From contig NZ_JAAZTS010000002.1 of assembly GCF_019239235.1 (NCBI RefSeq), forward strand, positions 186,001 through 250,000: DNA of 64,000 nt, in the 5' to 3' direction. Each line of letters starts with the position of its first letter. The first letter of the stretch is position 1. Below the pieces are notes generated by a model. That model did not search any database. It was not told where the DNA came from and saw only the letters and a list, made by a program, of their open reading frames with translations. The position numbers and the translations under genes are program-made. The DNA comes from Caecibacteroides pullorum (lineage in GTDB: Bacteria > Bacteroidota > Bacteroidia > Bacteroidales > Bacteroidaceae). Of the stretch, positions 21,832-28,917 are shown piece by piece.

Positions 21832-22595
21832 AACAAAGATTTGCGTTCTTTCTGATCCTGTTTTTCATCAATCTCTTCTTTGCCAGTTGTAGGATTTAAT
21901 TCTTCTACACCGGCAGCCATTTCTGAAATTTTCTGGAGTTTGCCAGATGGTGTGATGTATTCGTAATCGGCATCCTGAATGTCATCTGCCTCTTCTTTTG
22001 TGATAAGGCCCATTGAAATCTCGGGGCAATATACGCGTTGCCAGAAGGCGGCTGCACGATAACGTAGCATCTGACTTGGCATGGATTGCCATTTTGAGCC
22101 ATTCTTCTTTGTCCACCCCTCTCTGTCTGCCATTTCCATTGTAATCCAGTCTCCGTGAAGAGGCTCCTTGTGCTCTTTGTCTGTGGACTCATAAGCTACA
22201 CATCTGCATCCATATGAAGGTGTCCCTTCCTCACCCTTAAATTCGTATCGGAGAGGGGAGAAGCGACCGCTTGTGTTGATGGTTGCAATCAGGAATTTGC
22301 TGCTGAAAGCCGGGTTCCCATGTACGATGTACAGGTTCTGCATCACCATAAGCGGATTGCATCCAATACGCATGGCCATGTCGAGGGCGATTACGCAGTT
22401 GCCGATGTTACCTTTATAGGTGTCGGGTACAATCGTGCTCTGGGTGTACATGTTGCCCATTCTTTGCATAACCTCAAACTGCTTGATGGTCTGGCCTACA
22501 GGAGTAAGAGAAAACTCCGCGTCCCTTTTAGCCTGAATGATTTGTAATTCATTTGCTTGAGCATTCTGAAGCTCATTGTTCTTTCTTTCTTCCAT
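21828..22595 (-). CDS. recT: RecT-family single-strand annealing protein, 255 aa
   Basis: Features of RecT-type annealing proteins: FEVMQRMGNMYTQSTIVPDT, IALDMAMRIGCNPLMVMQNL, YIVHGNPAFSSKFLIATINT and MPSQMLRYRAAAFWQRVYCP. It anneals complementary strands made by the adjacent exonuclease. Start MEERKNNELQNAQAN at 22595 is preferred to the ATG at 22637, which overlaps the upstream gene. Length is normal for the family. Confidence 0.9.
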   Translation of the reverse strand: MEERKNNELQNAQANELQIIQAKRDAEFSLTPVGQTIKQFEVMQRMGNMYTQSTIVPDTYKGNIGNCVIALDMAMRIGCNPLMVMQNLYIVHGNPAFSSKFLIATINTSGRFSPLRYEFKGEEGTPSYGCRCVAYESTDKEHKEPLHGDWITMEMADREGWTKKNGSKWQSMPSQMLRYRAAAFWQRVYCPEISMGLITKEEADDIQDADYEYITPSGKLQKISEMAAGVEELNPTTGKEEIDEKQDQKERKSLL

Positions 22596-22614
22596 TGCTA
22601 ATATGTTTTTGGGT

Positions 22615-22854
22615 TTAACAATATCTGGATATTCCAAGGCTCATGCAAAGCGATGTCCGTTCCATTTCAATTTCATCGTCTGAGCAAAAGCATTCGGAAT
22701 TATTCATTTCCTCTTCCAAATCCTTGATGTCTTCTTCAATAAGCTGTACGATTTCATCTTTAGTCGAATATCCGTATTCAGGTAGATACTCATCGTTGGA
22801 TGATTTTACCTTTTCAAGTTCGGCATACAATTCTTCAAGTTCCTTATTCATCAT
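22615..22854 (-). CDS. Hypothetical acidic coiled-coil protein, 79 aa
   Basis: Start MMNKELEELYAELEKVKSSN at 22854 or the next codon overlaps the upstream gene by about 11 bp. It is very acidic and helical (QLIEEDIKDLEEEMNNSECF) and ends CMSLGISRYC. No family is known. The position upstream of recT suggests an early gene. Confidence 0.55.
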   Translation of the reverse strand: MMNKELEELYAELEKVKSSNDEYLPEYGYSTKDEIVQLIEEDIKDLEEEMNNSECFCSDDEIEMERTSLCMSLGISRYC

Positions 22855-23026
22855 TGGGCGTCTTATTGATTGTTCGATTTTTATACTCTTTATCCCAAGT
22901 ATATGCGACAAATATGGATGTCGTAAGGAATGCTGTGAACGACAACCAAAACATAAAGTCGAGCGACCTGATTGTCAGGTGAGTTGCCAATATCGTCATC
23001 GCCCATATCAAATACATCTTTTTCAT
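22844..23026 (-). CDS. Small membrane protein, 60 aa
   Basis: Start MKKMYLIWAMTILATHLTIR at 23026 is set by the promoter motif at 23046-23065. Two hydrophobic segments, about residues 4-18 and 24-42 (FMFWLSFTAFLTTSIFVAY), are followed by a charged tail. It may be a two-pass inner membrane protein. The longer frame to 23086 crosses the promoter. Confidence 0.55.
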   Translation of the reverse strand: MKKMYLIWAMTILATHLTIRSLDFMFWLSFTAFLTTSIFVAYTWDKEYKNRTINKTPNDE

Positions 23027-23045
23027 ACGTTTATCTTTTATGGTT

Positions 23046-23065
23046 CTTTGTATATGTAAATATAC
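23046..23065 (-). promoter_or_regulatory. Shared phage promoter/operator motif, copy 2
   Basis: Identical over 20 bp to 8956-8975, with the inverted repeat GTATAT-GTAA-ATATAC at 23050-23065. It lies about 20 bp upstream of the 23026 start, matching the geometry at the other copies. Confidence 0.6.
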
Positions 23066-23139
23066 TTTATTTATTTTGGTTGACATTGCTGTAAATCATT
23101 TATTTTCAGTGTGTTAACTAAGTATAACTTGCGGAAAAT

Positions 23140-23370
23140 TCAACTTGCATCGCCAACAATGTATTTGCACGATGCGTACTTTATGCAGTCCCAACCATTA
23201 CAATACCATTTACCGCTTTGTGTATTACTTTTCTTTTCTGCACGTATCAATCCTTTCTCGATTAGCCTCATAAGTCTTGGCCGACCACCCACTATGGAAG
23301 CAGCTTTACGCTGGCCAAATGTGATGTTGTTGAAAACTATCTTAAGTACATCCTCGTTTACCATAGTCAT
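23140..23370 (-). CDS. Small DNA-binding-like protein, 76 aa
   Basis: Starts MTMVNEDVLKIVFNNITFGQ and contains RKAASIVGGRPRLMRLIEKG, which reads like a winged-helix or HTH element, ending WYCNGWDCIKYASCKY. It overlaps the LuxR-type gene's stop by 4 bp. Likely a small excisionase- or regulator-like protein, but not assigned. Confidence 0.6.
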   Translation of the reverse strand: MTMVNEDVLKIVFNNITFGQRKAASIVGGRPRLMRLIEKGLIRAEKKSNTQSGKWYCNGWDCIKYASCKYIVGDAS

Positions 23371-23918
23371 TTATCAAAAATATGGTTACGTTGTGCATAT
23401 TGTATAAACTCGGATTTTTCATGTATTCCAAGTTTCAAATAGACAGACTTGATGTGGTTCTTGACCGTGTGCGGCGATAAGTACAGCTCACTTGCAATTT
23501 CTTCGTTGCTCATACCATCGTTTACAAGTTTCATTACTCTCATTTCAGCATCAGAGATCCGGCTGTTGAATTTCGGGTTACATACAATGTTTTCGTGTGT
23601 ACATTCTCCCCTCAACGGGCATTGTACGTGCTCGAAGTTGAATAGTCCCTTTCTGTCTATGTCCTTTTTCGTAGTATCAAGGTTCCCGAAGTTGCATTTA
23701 CAGAACCGGTTTACCATAAGAAACTGGAAATAAGGTACTCTTGCGGAACTTTTCTGATACCATTTTGTTAAATCAGCATACGCTTCAGGGTAAAACTCCC
23801 GTATGGAGTCAAGAATTGGTTTCACCAGTTCACTTCCTTCAGTGATTTTTTCGTTTCGCCCATCAGGGAATATGCACCAGAGGTCATTGTCGTAGATATA
23901 GAACTCCAAATCATTCAT
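23367..23918 (-). CDS. LuxR-type HTH regulator, 183 aa
   Basis: The C-terminal 60 residues are a GerE/LuxR helix-turn-helix: SDAEMRVMKLVNDGMSNEEI, then ASELYLSPHTVKNHIKSVYL and KLGIHEKSEFIQYAQ. The N-terminal part (about residues 1-115) includes several cysteines (FCKCNFGN, CPLRGECTHENIVC) that could bind metal. It belongs to the early rightmost minus-strand unit, 12 bp after the switch HTH gene. Confidence 0.8.
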   Translation of the reverse strand: MNDLEFYIYDNDLWCIFPDGRNEKITEGSELVKPILDSIREFYPEAYADLTKWYQKSSARVPYFQFLMVNRFCKCNFGNLDTTKKDIDRKGLFNFEHVQCPLRGECTHENIVCNPKFNSRISDAEMRVMKLVNDGMSNEEIASELYLSPHTVKNHIKSVYLKLGIHEKSEFIQYAQRNHIFDK

Positions 23919-23930
23919 TGCTACAAATCT

Positions 23931-24185
23931 TTAGTCGTTCCACAAATCTTCGGGCTTGATACCTGTCATTTCAGATATAATTTCAATATGCTTCTCATTG
24001 AACGGCCTGAATCCGTACATAATCCAATTCTTCACGGTTGCCTGAGAAACATTGCAGCGGCGTGCTAATTCTGCAGCGAACTCTTTCTTTGGATAGGTGG
24101 GGTCTGGGAGGCTTTTGTAATAGCCCTTGAGTGTCATTTTTTTGCCATTCCCAACCAAAGTGTTTGTCTTTATTGCATTTTCCAT
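23931..24185 (-). CDS. Cro/CII-like HTH protein of the immunity switch, 84 aa
   Basis: HTH at about residues 35-60: FAAELARRCNVSQATVKNWI, then YGFRPFNEKHIEIISEMTGI and KPEDLW, the usual XRE-type ending. It is divergent from the S24 repressor across the TATCC/GGATA operator cluster, so it occupies the Cro or CII position. It is the first gene of the leftward early operon. Confidence 0.75.
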   Translation of the reverse strand: MENAIKTNTLVGNGKKMTLKGYYKSLPDPTYPKKEFAAELARRCNVSQATVKNWIMYGFRPFNEKHIEIISEMTGIKPEDLWND

Positions 24186-24217
24186 TATCTTTGTATTGTT
24201 ATATTAGTTTGGTTATG

Positions 24218-24225
24218 CAAATATA
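24218..24225 (-). promoter_or_regulatory. Promoter -7 box for the leftward early operon
   Basis: Plus-strand CAAATATA reads TATATTTG on the minus strand, about 33 bp upstream of the 24185 start. The first operator (24224-24240) overlaps it, so repressor binding would block this promoter. Confidence 0.6.
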
Positions 24226-24280
24226 TCCATTTTTAGGATAATATGGATATTATATCCATTAAATATCCTTAAAATGGATA
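24224..24280. promoter_or_regulatory. Repressor operator cluster (three TATCC/GGATA dyads)
   Basis: Three dyads lie in the divergent region: TATCC-N7-GGATA at 24224-24240, ATGGATA-TTA-TATCCAT at 24243-24259, and TATCC-N7-GGATA at 24264-24280. The first overlaps the leftward -7 box; the last overlaps the repressor's own ATG at 24274. This is the expected layout of a lambda-like switch with autoregulation. The binding protein is inferred to be the adjacent S24 repressor. Confidence 0.65.
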
Positions 24281-25032
24281 CAAATTATACTCGTATGGAT
24301 AATGGTCAAGGGAATAGACTGAGAGAGCTAAGGGTTCATTTGAATATGACCCAAAAGCAAATGGCTGATATTCTTGATGTTGGACAGAATACATATTCAA
24401 GAATAGAAAATGGAGTGTCGTCATTCAAAGACTCATATAAGAGGATAATCGAGGATAAGTACCATTTAACGACAGGGTGGCTGTCTGGAGCTGATGTCCC
24501 GATGTTTAAGGACGGAGATAGTATTGCTGGCATTATTGAACATGATGTCCAGAAAAATAATAGGGATCGTCTTAAGGAACAGATCCTGAATGAGCTTGTT
24601 GATAAAGCTATAAATCCACAAATCAGTTATACAACAGGTGTACCTTATTATAATGTGGATTTTATCGGAGGTTTTGATATAGTAGAAAATGATCAAACGA
24701 TTAACCCTGAATACAACATAGACTTTCAAAAGTACAATGAAGCAACGTGTTGGTGCAATGTTACAGGTCATTCCATGGAGCCTGAGATTACTCATGGTGA
24801 TATAATTGCATTAAAGAGAATAGATGACTTTTCATTCCTTCCACTTGGAGAGGTGTATGCTATCGTCACTACAAATGGCATGAGAACAATTAAAAGATTG
24901 GGGCCTTCTTCCAATCCAGAGAATTATACTTTAGTTCCTGCTAATAAGTCGCCGGAATACGGAGTCCAGGAACTACCCAAAAAAATGATTAGGACAATAT
25001 ATCATGTACTTGGTTGCATGAAAAGGCTCTAA
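24274..25032 (+). CDS. CI-like phage repressor with S24 peptidase domain, 252 aa
   Basis: N-terminal HTH (about residues 14-70): RLRELRVHLNMTQKQMADIL and DVGQNTYSRIENGVSSF. The C-terminal LexA/S24 domain has the Ser motif GHSMEPEITHGDIIAL and the Lys motif GMRTIKRLG. It keeps the prophage silent and may be inactivated on DNA damage; no clear Ala-Gly cleavage site is seen, so self-cleavage is unproven. The start is 24274 or, less likely, 24295 (second Met). Autoregulation is suggested by operators over its start. Confidence 0.9.
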   Translation: MDTNYTRMDNGQGNRLRELRVHLNMTQKQMADILDVGQNTYSRIENGVSSFKDSYKRIIEDKYHLTTGWLSGADVPMFKDGDSIAGIIEHDVQKNNRDRLKEQILNELVDKAINPQISYTTGVPYYNVDFIGGFDIVENDQTINPEYNIDFQKYNEATCWCNVTGHSMEPEITHGDIIALKRIDDFSFLPLGEVYAIVTTNGMRTIKRLGPSSNPENYTLVPANKSPEYGVQELPKKMIRTIYHVLGCMKRL

Positions 25033-25056
25033 TATTAACTTTCTACAATAAGAACA

Positions 25057-25314
25057 ATGAATATATCAAAAGAAGGTGTATCGGTAACAAAACGTTTCTT
25101 TGAAGCTATAGATATGCTCAAAGCTCAAAAGAAAATCAGAGGGCTGCAAACCTTTACTAATAGATATGATATAAATCGGTGGAATCTGGTTACGGTAAGA
25201 ACCCAGCCGGAAGTCAGCGTTCTTAAACCTGAATGGATTGTTTACTTGGTTCGTGACTATGGAATATCGGCGGACTGGATTTTGCTTGGGAGGGGAGGTA
25301 TGTTCTCGGAGTAG
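25057..25314 (+). CDS. Small HTH-like protein, 85 aa
   Basis: Starts MNISKEGVSVTKRFFEAIDM and includes KIRGLQTFTNRYDINRWNLV, ending YLVRDYGISADWILLGRGGM, the usual tail of XRE-type proteins in Bacteroides phages (ISADWILLGRG). It lies 24 bp after the repressor and is probably co-expressed with it in the lysogen. It is the last gene before the attachment site. Confidence 0.65.
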   Translation: MNISKEGVSVTKRFFEAIDMLKAQKKIRGLQTFTNRYDINRWNLVTVRTQPEVSVLKPEWIVYLVRDYGISADWILLGRGGMFSE

Positions 25315-25408
25315 ATGTGCAAAAAGCTCAAAAACTTGTCTTTCCAAAAATGTAAATTACGTATATAATATTGTACCATAATGGATTAACTATCTTTTTG
25401 GATAAATA

Positions 25409-25450
25409 CTTCTAAGGCGTGGGTCTTGCGTTCGAATCGCAACGGAATCA
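25409..25450 (+). other. Attachment site: 3' part of tRNA-Arg(TCT)
   Basis: The sequence reads as the 3' half of a tRNA: anticodon loop CTTCTAA (25409-25415, anticodon TCT), half anticodon stem GGCGT, variable GGGTC, T stem-loop TTGCG-TTCGAAT-CGCAA (25426-25442), acceptor strand CGGAATC and discriminator A at 25450, no encoded CCA. The 5' side does not match: 25404-25408 (AAATA) cannot pair with GGCGT. A truncated tRNA end at a phage/chromosome boundary is the classic att remnant; the whole gene should lie at the element's other end, outside the window. Confidence 0.75.
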
Positions 25451-25456
25451 CAAAGA

Positions 25457-25505
25457 AGGAAGTCATTAAAACGCTAATAATTACAGGTTTTAGACTTCCT
25501 TTTTT
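25457..25505 (+). terminator. Hairpin with T-run behind the tRNA-Arg remnant
   Basis: AGGAAGTC (25457-25464) pairs with GACTTCCT (25493-25500) and a T-run follows. It lies a few bases after the tRNA remnant and is probably the original terminator of that tRNA gene. The loop is long (28 nt). Confidence 0.55.
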
Positions 25506-25540
25506 ATTTCTAGACATTCTTTGGAAGATGATAAAAAAGT

Positions 25541-25587
25541 ATTGGCTGTCTCAAAACAGATTGAGGCAGCCAATGTTTTTTGTTTAG
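25541..25587. terminator. Bidirectional terminator between prophage end and sodB
   Basis: ATTGGCTGTCTCAA (25541-25554) pairs with TTGAGGCAGCCAAT (25561-25574) around a 6-nt loop with one mismatch. A T-run follows on the plus strand and an A-run precedes it, giving a T-run on the minus strand. It can stop transcripts from both sides, including sodB on the minus strand. Confidence 0.8.
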
Positions 25588-25605
25588 TGTAACAGCTTTC
25601 AGCTG

Positions 25606-26220
25606 TTATTTAAATCGTTCTTCTACTGTCGGCCAGTCGATGATACTCCACAGTGCTTGTAGATGGTCGGCACGACGATTCTGGTAATCCAGATAGTAGG
25701 CATGCTCCCATACGTCGAAGGTGAGCAGGGGCGTGAGGCCCGCACGGAGTGGATTACTGCCGTTGGCTTCCTTCGTGATGTGCAGTTTACCATCCTTGTC
25801 GGCCGAGAGCCAGGCCCATCCAGAGCCGAAGAGGCTGGTGGCGGCTGCTGTAAATTCTTTCTTGAAGTTGTCGAAACTGCCGAAGTCGCGGCGGATGGCG
25901 TCGGCTAGGGGACCTTCGGGTTCGTGACGGGCAGGAGAGGGGGCGAACTGGAGGAAGTAGAACGTGTGGTTCAGTACCTGTCCGGCATTGTTGAACACGG
26001 GGCCGTCGGGGGCAGTAGCCACTATTTCTTCGAGCGTTTTGCCTTCGAAAGCCGTACCCGGCACGAGGTTGTTCAGGTTGTTCACATAGGTTTGCAGATG
26101 CTTCCCGTAGTGGAAGTCGATGGTGGCCTGACTGATTACAGGTTCCAATGCGTTGTGGGCATAAGGAAGTGTGGGCATGTTAAACATCATAAGTGCTGTG
26201 ATTAATGTGATTAGTGTCAT
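25606..26220 (-). CDS. sodB: Superoxide dismutase (Fe/Mn family), 204 aa
   Basis: Converts superoxide to hydrogen peroxide and oxygen. Family features: LPYAHNALEPVISQATIDFH, HYGKHLQTYVNNLN (metal-ligand His), VLNHTFYFLQF, GSGWAWLS and FDVWEHAYYLDYQNRRADH (Asp and His ligands). ATG at 26220 is chosen because a TATCTTTG box (plus strand 26260-26267) lies about 40 bp upstream. This gives a 14-residue hydrophobic stretch (MTLITLITALMMFN) before the usual MPTLPYAHN start; Met at 26178 is the conventional alternative. It is a single gene ending at a bidirectional terminator. Confidence 0.93.
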   Translation of the reverse strand: MTLITLITALMMFNMPTLPYAHNALEPVISQATIDFHYGKHLQTYVNNLNNLVPGTAFEGKTLEEIVATAPDGPVFNNAGQVLNHTFYFLQFAPSPARHEPEGPLADAIRRDFGSFDNFKKEFTAAATSLFGSGWAWLSADKDGKLHITKEANGSNPLRAGLTPLLTFDVWEHAYYLDYQNRRADHLQALWSIIDWPTVEERFK

Positions 26221-26259
26221 ACGTAGTATTTTAAAAGGTTGATTTTTTGTCCTTGATAA

Positions 26260-26267
26260 CAAAGATA
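26260..26267 (-). promoter_or_regulatory. Promoter -7 box for sodB
   Basis: Plus-strand CAAAGATA reads TATCTTTG on the minus strand, matching TAnnTTTG. The predicted leader to the ATG at 26220 is about 30-35 nt. Confidence 0.6.
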
Positions 26268-26324
26268 CGGAGAATGCTTTGTAATAACAACACTTCGGTA
26301 GGAGAAATGTTCGTGGCTTTTCCA

Positions 26325-26343
26325 TATCTTTGCATTATCTTTG
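26325..26343 (+). promoter_or_regulatory. Two tandem -7 boxes upstream of the UvrD-family helicase
   Basis: TATCTTTG occurs at 26325-26332 and again at 26336-26343, 11 bp apart, ending 33 bp before the ATG. Either could be the -7 box. Confidence 0.55.
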
Positions 26344-26376
26344 CATCGCATTATATAATAAGGAAAAAACAGACTG

Positions 26377-28731
26377 ATGATGTCCGACTATATCAACGAA
26401 CTGAACGAGAGTCAGCGGGCCGCTGTGCTCTACAACGACGGTCCCTCACTGGTGATAGCGGGGGCGGGCTCGGGGAAGACCCGCGTGCTGACTTACAAGA
26501 TAGCCTGGCTGCTGGAGAACGGCTACCAGCCGTGGAACATCCTGGCCCTGACCTTTACGAACAAGGCGGCGCGCGAGATGAAAACGCGCATCGGACGGCA
26601 GGTGGGCCCCGAACGGGCACGCTGGTTGTGGATGGGAACGTTCCACAGCCTCTTCCTGCGCATCCTGCACGCCGAGGCCGATGTGCTGGGCTTCACGCAT
26701 CAGTTCACCATCTATGATACGGCCGACAGCAAGAGCCTGATACGCTCCATTGTCAAAGAGATGCAGCTCGACGAAAAGGTGTACAAGCCGGGGCTGATCC
26801 AGTCGCGCATCTCCAACGCGAAGAACCACCTCGTGTCGCCTGCCGACTATGCCCGCAACAAGGAAGCGTATGAGTACGACTGCGCGGCCAAGGTACCTGC
26901 TCTGCGCGACGTCTATCGCCGCTACTGGGAGCGTTGCCGCCAGGCCGACGCGATGGACTTCGACGACCTGCTGTTCTATACTTTTCTGCTCTTTCGTGAC
27001 CATCCCGACGTGCTGGCCCGCTACCAAGAGCAGTTCCGCTACATTCTTGTGGACGAGTATCAGGACACGAACGTGGCCCAGCATAGCATCGTGCTCCAGC
27101 TGGCCAAGAACCACCAGCATGTCTGCGTGGTGGGCGACGATGCGCAAAGCATCTATTCCTTCCGCGGAGCCGACATCGACAATATCCTCTACTTCACCAA
27201 GACCTATCCCGGCACACGCGTTTTCAAGCTGGAGCAGAACTACCGCTCCACGCAAACTATCGTGTCTGCCGCCAACAGCCTGATCAGCAAGAACCAGCGG
27301 CAGATACACAAGGATGTGTTTTCCGAGAAAGACCTCGGCGAACCCATCGGCGTCCTCCAGGCCTACAGCGACGTGGAGGAGGGCGAGATGGTGGTGAACA
27401 AGATAGCCGCCCTGCGCCGCCAGTCGGGCTATGGATATGCCGATTTTGCCGTGCTCTACCGCACCAATGCCCAGAGCCGCATCTTCGAGGAGGCCATGCG
27501 CAAGCGCAACATGCCCTACCGCATTTATGGCGGCCTGTCCTTCTACCAGCGCAAGGAAATCAAGGACGTGATAGCCTACTTCCGCCTCGTGGCCAATCCC
27601 AACGACGAGGAAGCCTTCAAACGTATCATCAACTATCCGGCCCGTGGCATCGGCGACACGACGGTGGGCAAGATTGTGGCCGCGGCCACGGAGAACAACG
27701 TCAGCCTGTGGACCGTTCTCTGCGAGCCGTTGACCTACGGCCTGAACTTCAACAAGGGCACGGCGGGCAAGCTTCAGGGCTTCCGCGACCTGATAGCTTC
27801 CTTTATGGAAGACTTGGGGCGGAAGAATGCCAGCGAGCTGGGCGAGGACATCGTGCGGCAGGCAGGCATTATCAACGACGTTTGTCAGGACAATTCGCCC
27901 GAAAACCTCAGCCGGAAGGAGAACATCGAGGAACTGATGAACGGCCTGAAGGACTTCTGCGCTGAGCGGCTGGAGGAGGGCAACGAACGCATCGCCCTGG
28001 GCGACTTCCTCTCCGAAGTGTCGCTGCTCACCGACCAGGACTCGGACAAGGACGACGACGGCGAGAAGATAACGCTGATGACCGTCCATTCGGCCAAGGG
28101 GTTGGAATTCCGCAACGTCTTCGTGGTGGGGCTGGAGGAGAACCTTTTTCCCAGCTCCATGGCAGGTGACTCGCCCCGTGCCCTCGAGGAGGAGCGCCGC
28201 CTGTTCTATGTGGCCATCACCCGAGCCGAGGAACACTGCTTCCTGTCGTATGCCAAGACGCGCATGCGCTACGGCAAGACGGAGTTCGGCAGTCCCAGCC
28301 GCTTCCTGCACGACATCGACGCCCGCTACCTGAGCCTGCCGCAGAACTCCCTGTTGGGTCGGCGGGTGGATGAGGGAGCCGAACGCTTCCGCCGTTCGTC
28401 GGACGACTTGTTCCATTCCGCCGCACGTCCCCAGTATGGTACATCGGCTTCATCGCCCGCAGGCGAACGGAAATTCTCGCGCGAACCGCTCATTGCGCCC
28501 ACCGTGCCCCGCAAGCTGAAGCGGGTGGAGGCCGTGACGGGTGCCGCTCCGGCTCCGTCGGGTGGAGAAGGCCTGCAGGCAGGGCAACTGATCGAGCACG
28601 AACGCTTCGGCCGCGGCGAGGTGCTGCGGGTGGAAGGCGCGGGCGACAATGCCAAAGCCACCATCCGCTTCGAACATGCGGGCGAGAAACAGTTACTCTT
28701 GCGCTTTGCTCGCTTCAAGGTCATCGGATGA
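26377..28731 (+). CDS. pcrA: UvrD/PcrA-type superfamily 1 DNA helicase, 784 aa
   Basis: ATP-dependent 3'-5' DNA helicase for repair and replication fork maintenance. In order: Q motif LNESQRAAV (about 9-17), Walker A AGAGSGKTR (28-36), motif II ILVDEYQDTN (near 223), motif III QSIYSFRGAD (near 258), motif V TLMTVHSAKGLEF (near 566) and motif VI FYVAITRAEEH (near 607). The C-terminal tail ends in a beta domain (VLRVEGAGDNAKATIRFEHA), typical of PcrA/UvrD. Length is normal. ATG at 26377 or the following ATG could be used. A 22-bp-period array follows the stop. Confidence 0.93.
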   Translation: MMSDYINELNESQRAAVLYNDGPSLVIAGAGSGKTRVLTYKIAWLLENGYQPWNILALTFTNKAAREMKTRIGRQVGPERARWLWMGTFHSLFLRILHAEADVLGFTHQFTIYDTADSKSLIRSIVKEMQLDEKVYKPGLIQSRISNAKNHLVSPADYARNKEAYEYDCAAKVPALRDVYRRYWERCRQADAMDFDDLLFYTFLLFRDHPDVLARYQEQFRYILVDEYQDTNVAQHSIVLQLAKNHQHVCVVGDDAQSIYSFRGADIDNILYFTKTYPGTRVFKLEQNYRSTQTIVSAANSLISKNQRQIHKDVFSEKDLGEPIGVLQAYSDVEEGEMVVNKIAALRRQSGYGYADFAVLYRTNAQSRIFEEAMRKRNMPYRIYGGLSFYQRKEIKDVIAYFRLVANPNDEEAFKRIINYPARGIGDTTVGKIVAAATENNVSLWTVLCEPLTYGLNFNKGTAGKLQGFRDLIASFMEDLGRKNASELGEDIVRQAGIINDVCQDNSPENLSRKENIEELMNGLKDFCAERLEEGNERIALGDFLSEVSLLTDQDSDKDDDGEKITLMTVHSAKGLEFRNVFVVGLEENLFPSSMAGDSPRALEEERRLFYVAITRAEEHCFLSYAKTRMRYGKTEFGSPSRFLHDIDARYLSLPQNSLLGRRVDEGAERFRRSSDDLFHSAARPQYGTSASSPAGERKFSREPLIAPTVPRKLKRVEAVTGAAPAPSGGEGLQAGQLIEHERFGRGEVLRVEGAGDNAKATIRFEHAGEKQLLLRFARFKVIG

Positions 28732-28737
28732 GCCGTG

Positions 28738-28827
28738 GAAAAGCATTGCTTCTTTGGGAGGAAAACATTGTTTTCTTTACCCGAAAACATTGCTTTCTTT
28801 GAGGCAAAACATTGCCTGGTTTCTGAC
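28738..28827. repeat. Tandem array, 22-bp period, 4 units
   Basis: CATTG recurs at 28744, 28766, 28788 and 28810, exactly every 22 bp. Units look like GAAAACATTGTTTTC or AAGCATTGCTT, so most are dyad-symmetric. The array begins within 10 bp of the helicase stop and ends about 90 bp before nspC. Confidence 0.8.
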
Positions 28828-28917
28828 GGCAGAGGGCCGCTTTCGGGCGGAATAAATGAATGGTTTGAATAGCAATAATAGAAATGTTTTACAAGAATAT
28901 TAATTAAAGACAGATAC

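Noticed and set aside
26446..28416. 656-codon minus-strand frame opposite the UvrD-family helicase
   Set aside because: It is antisense to a gene with all seven helicase motifs and has no domain of its own; long antisense frames are common in high-GC Bacteroides genes.
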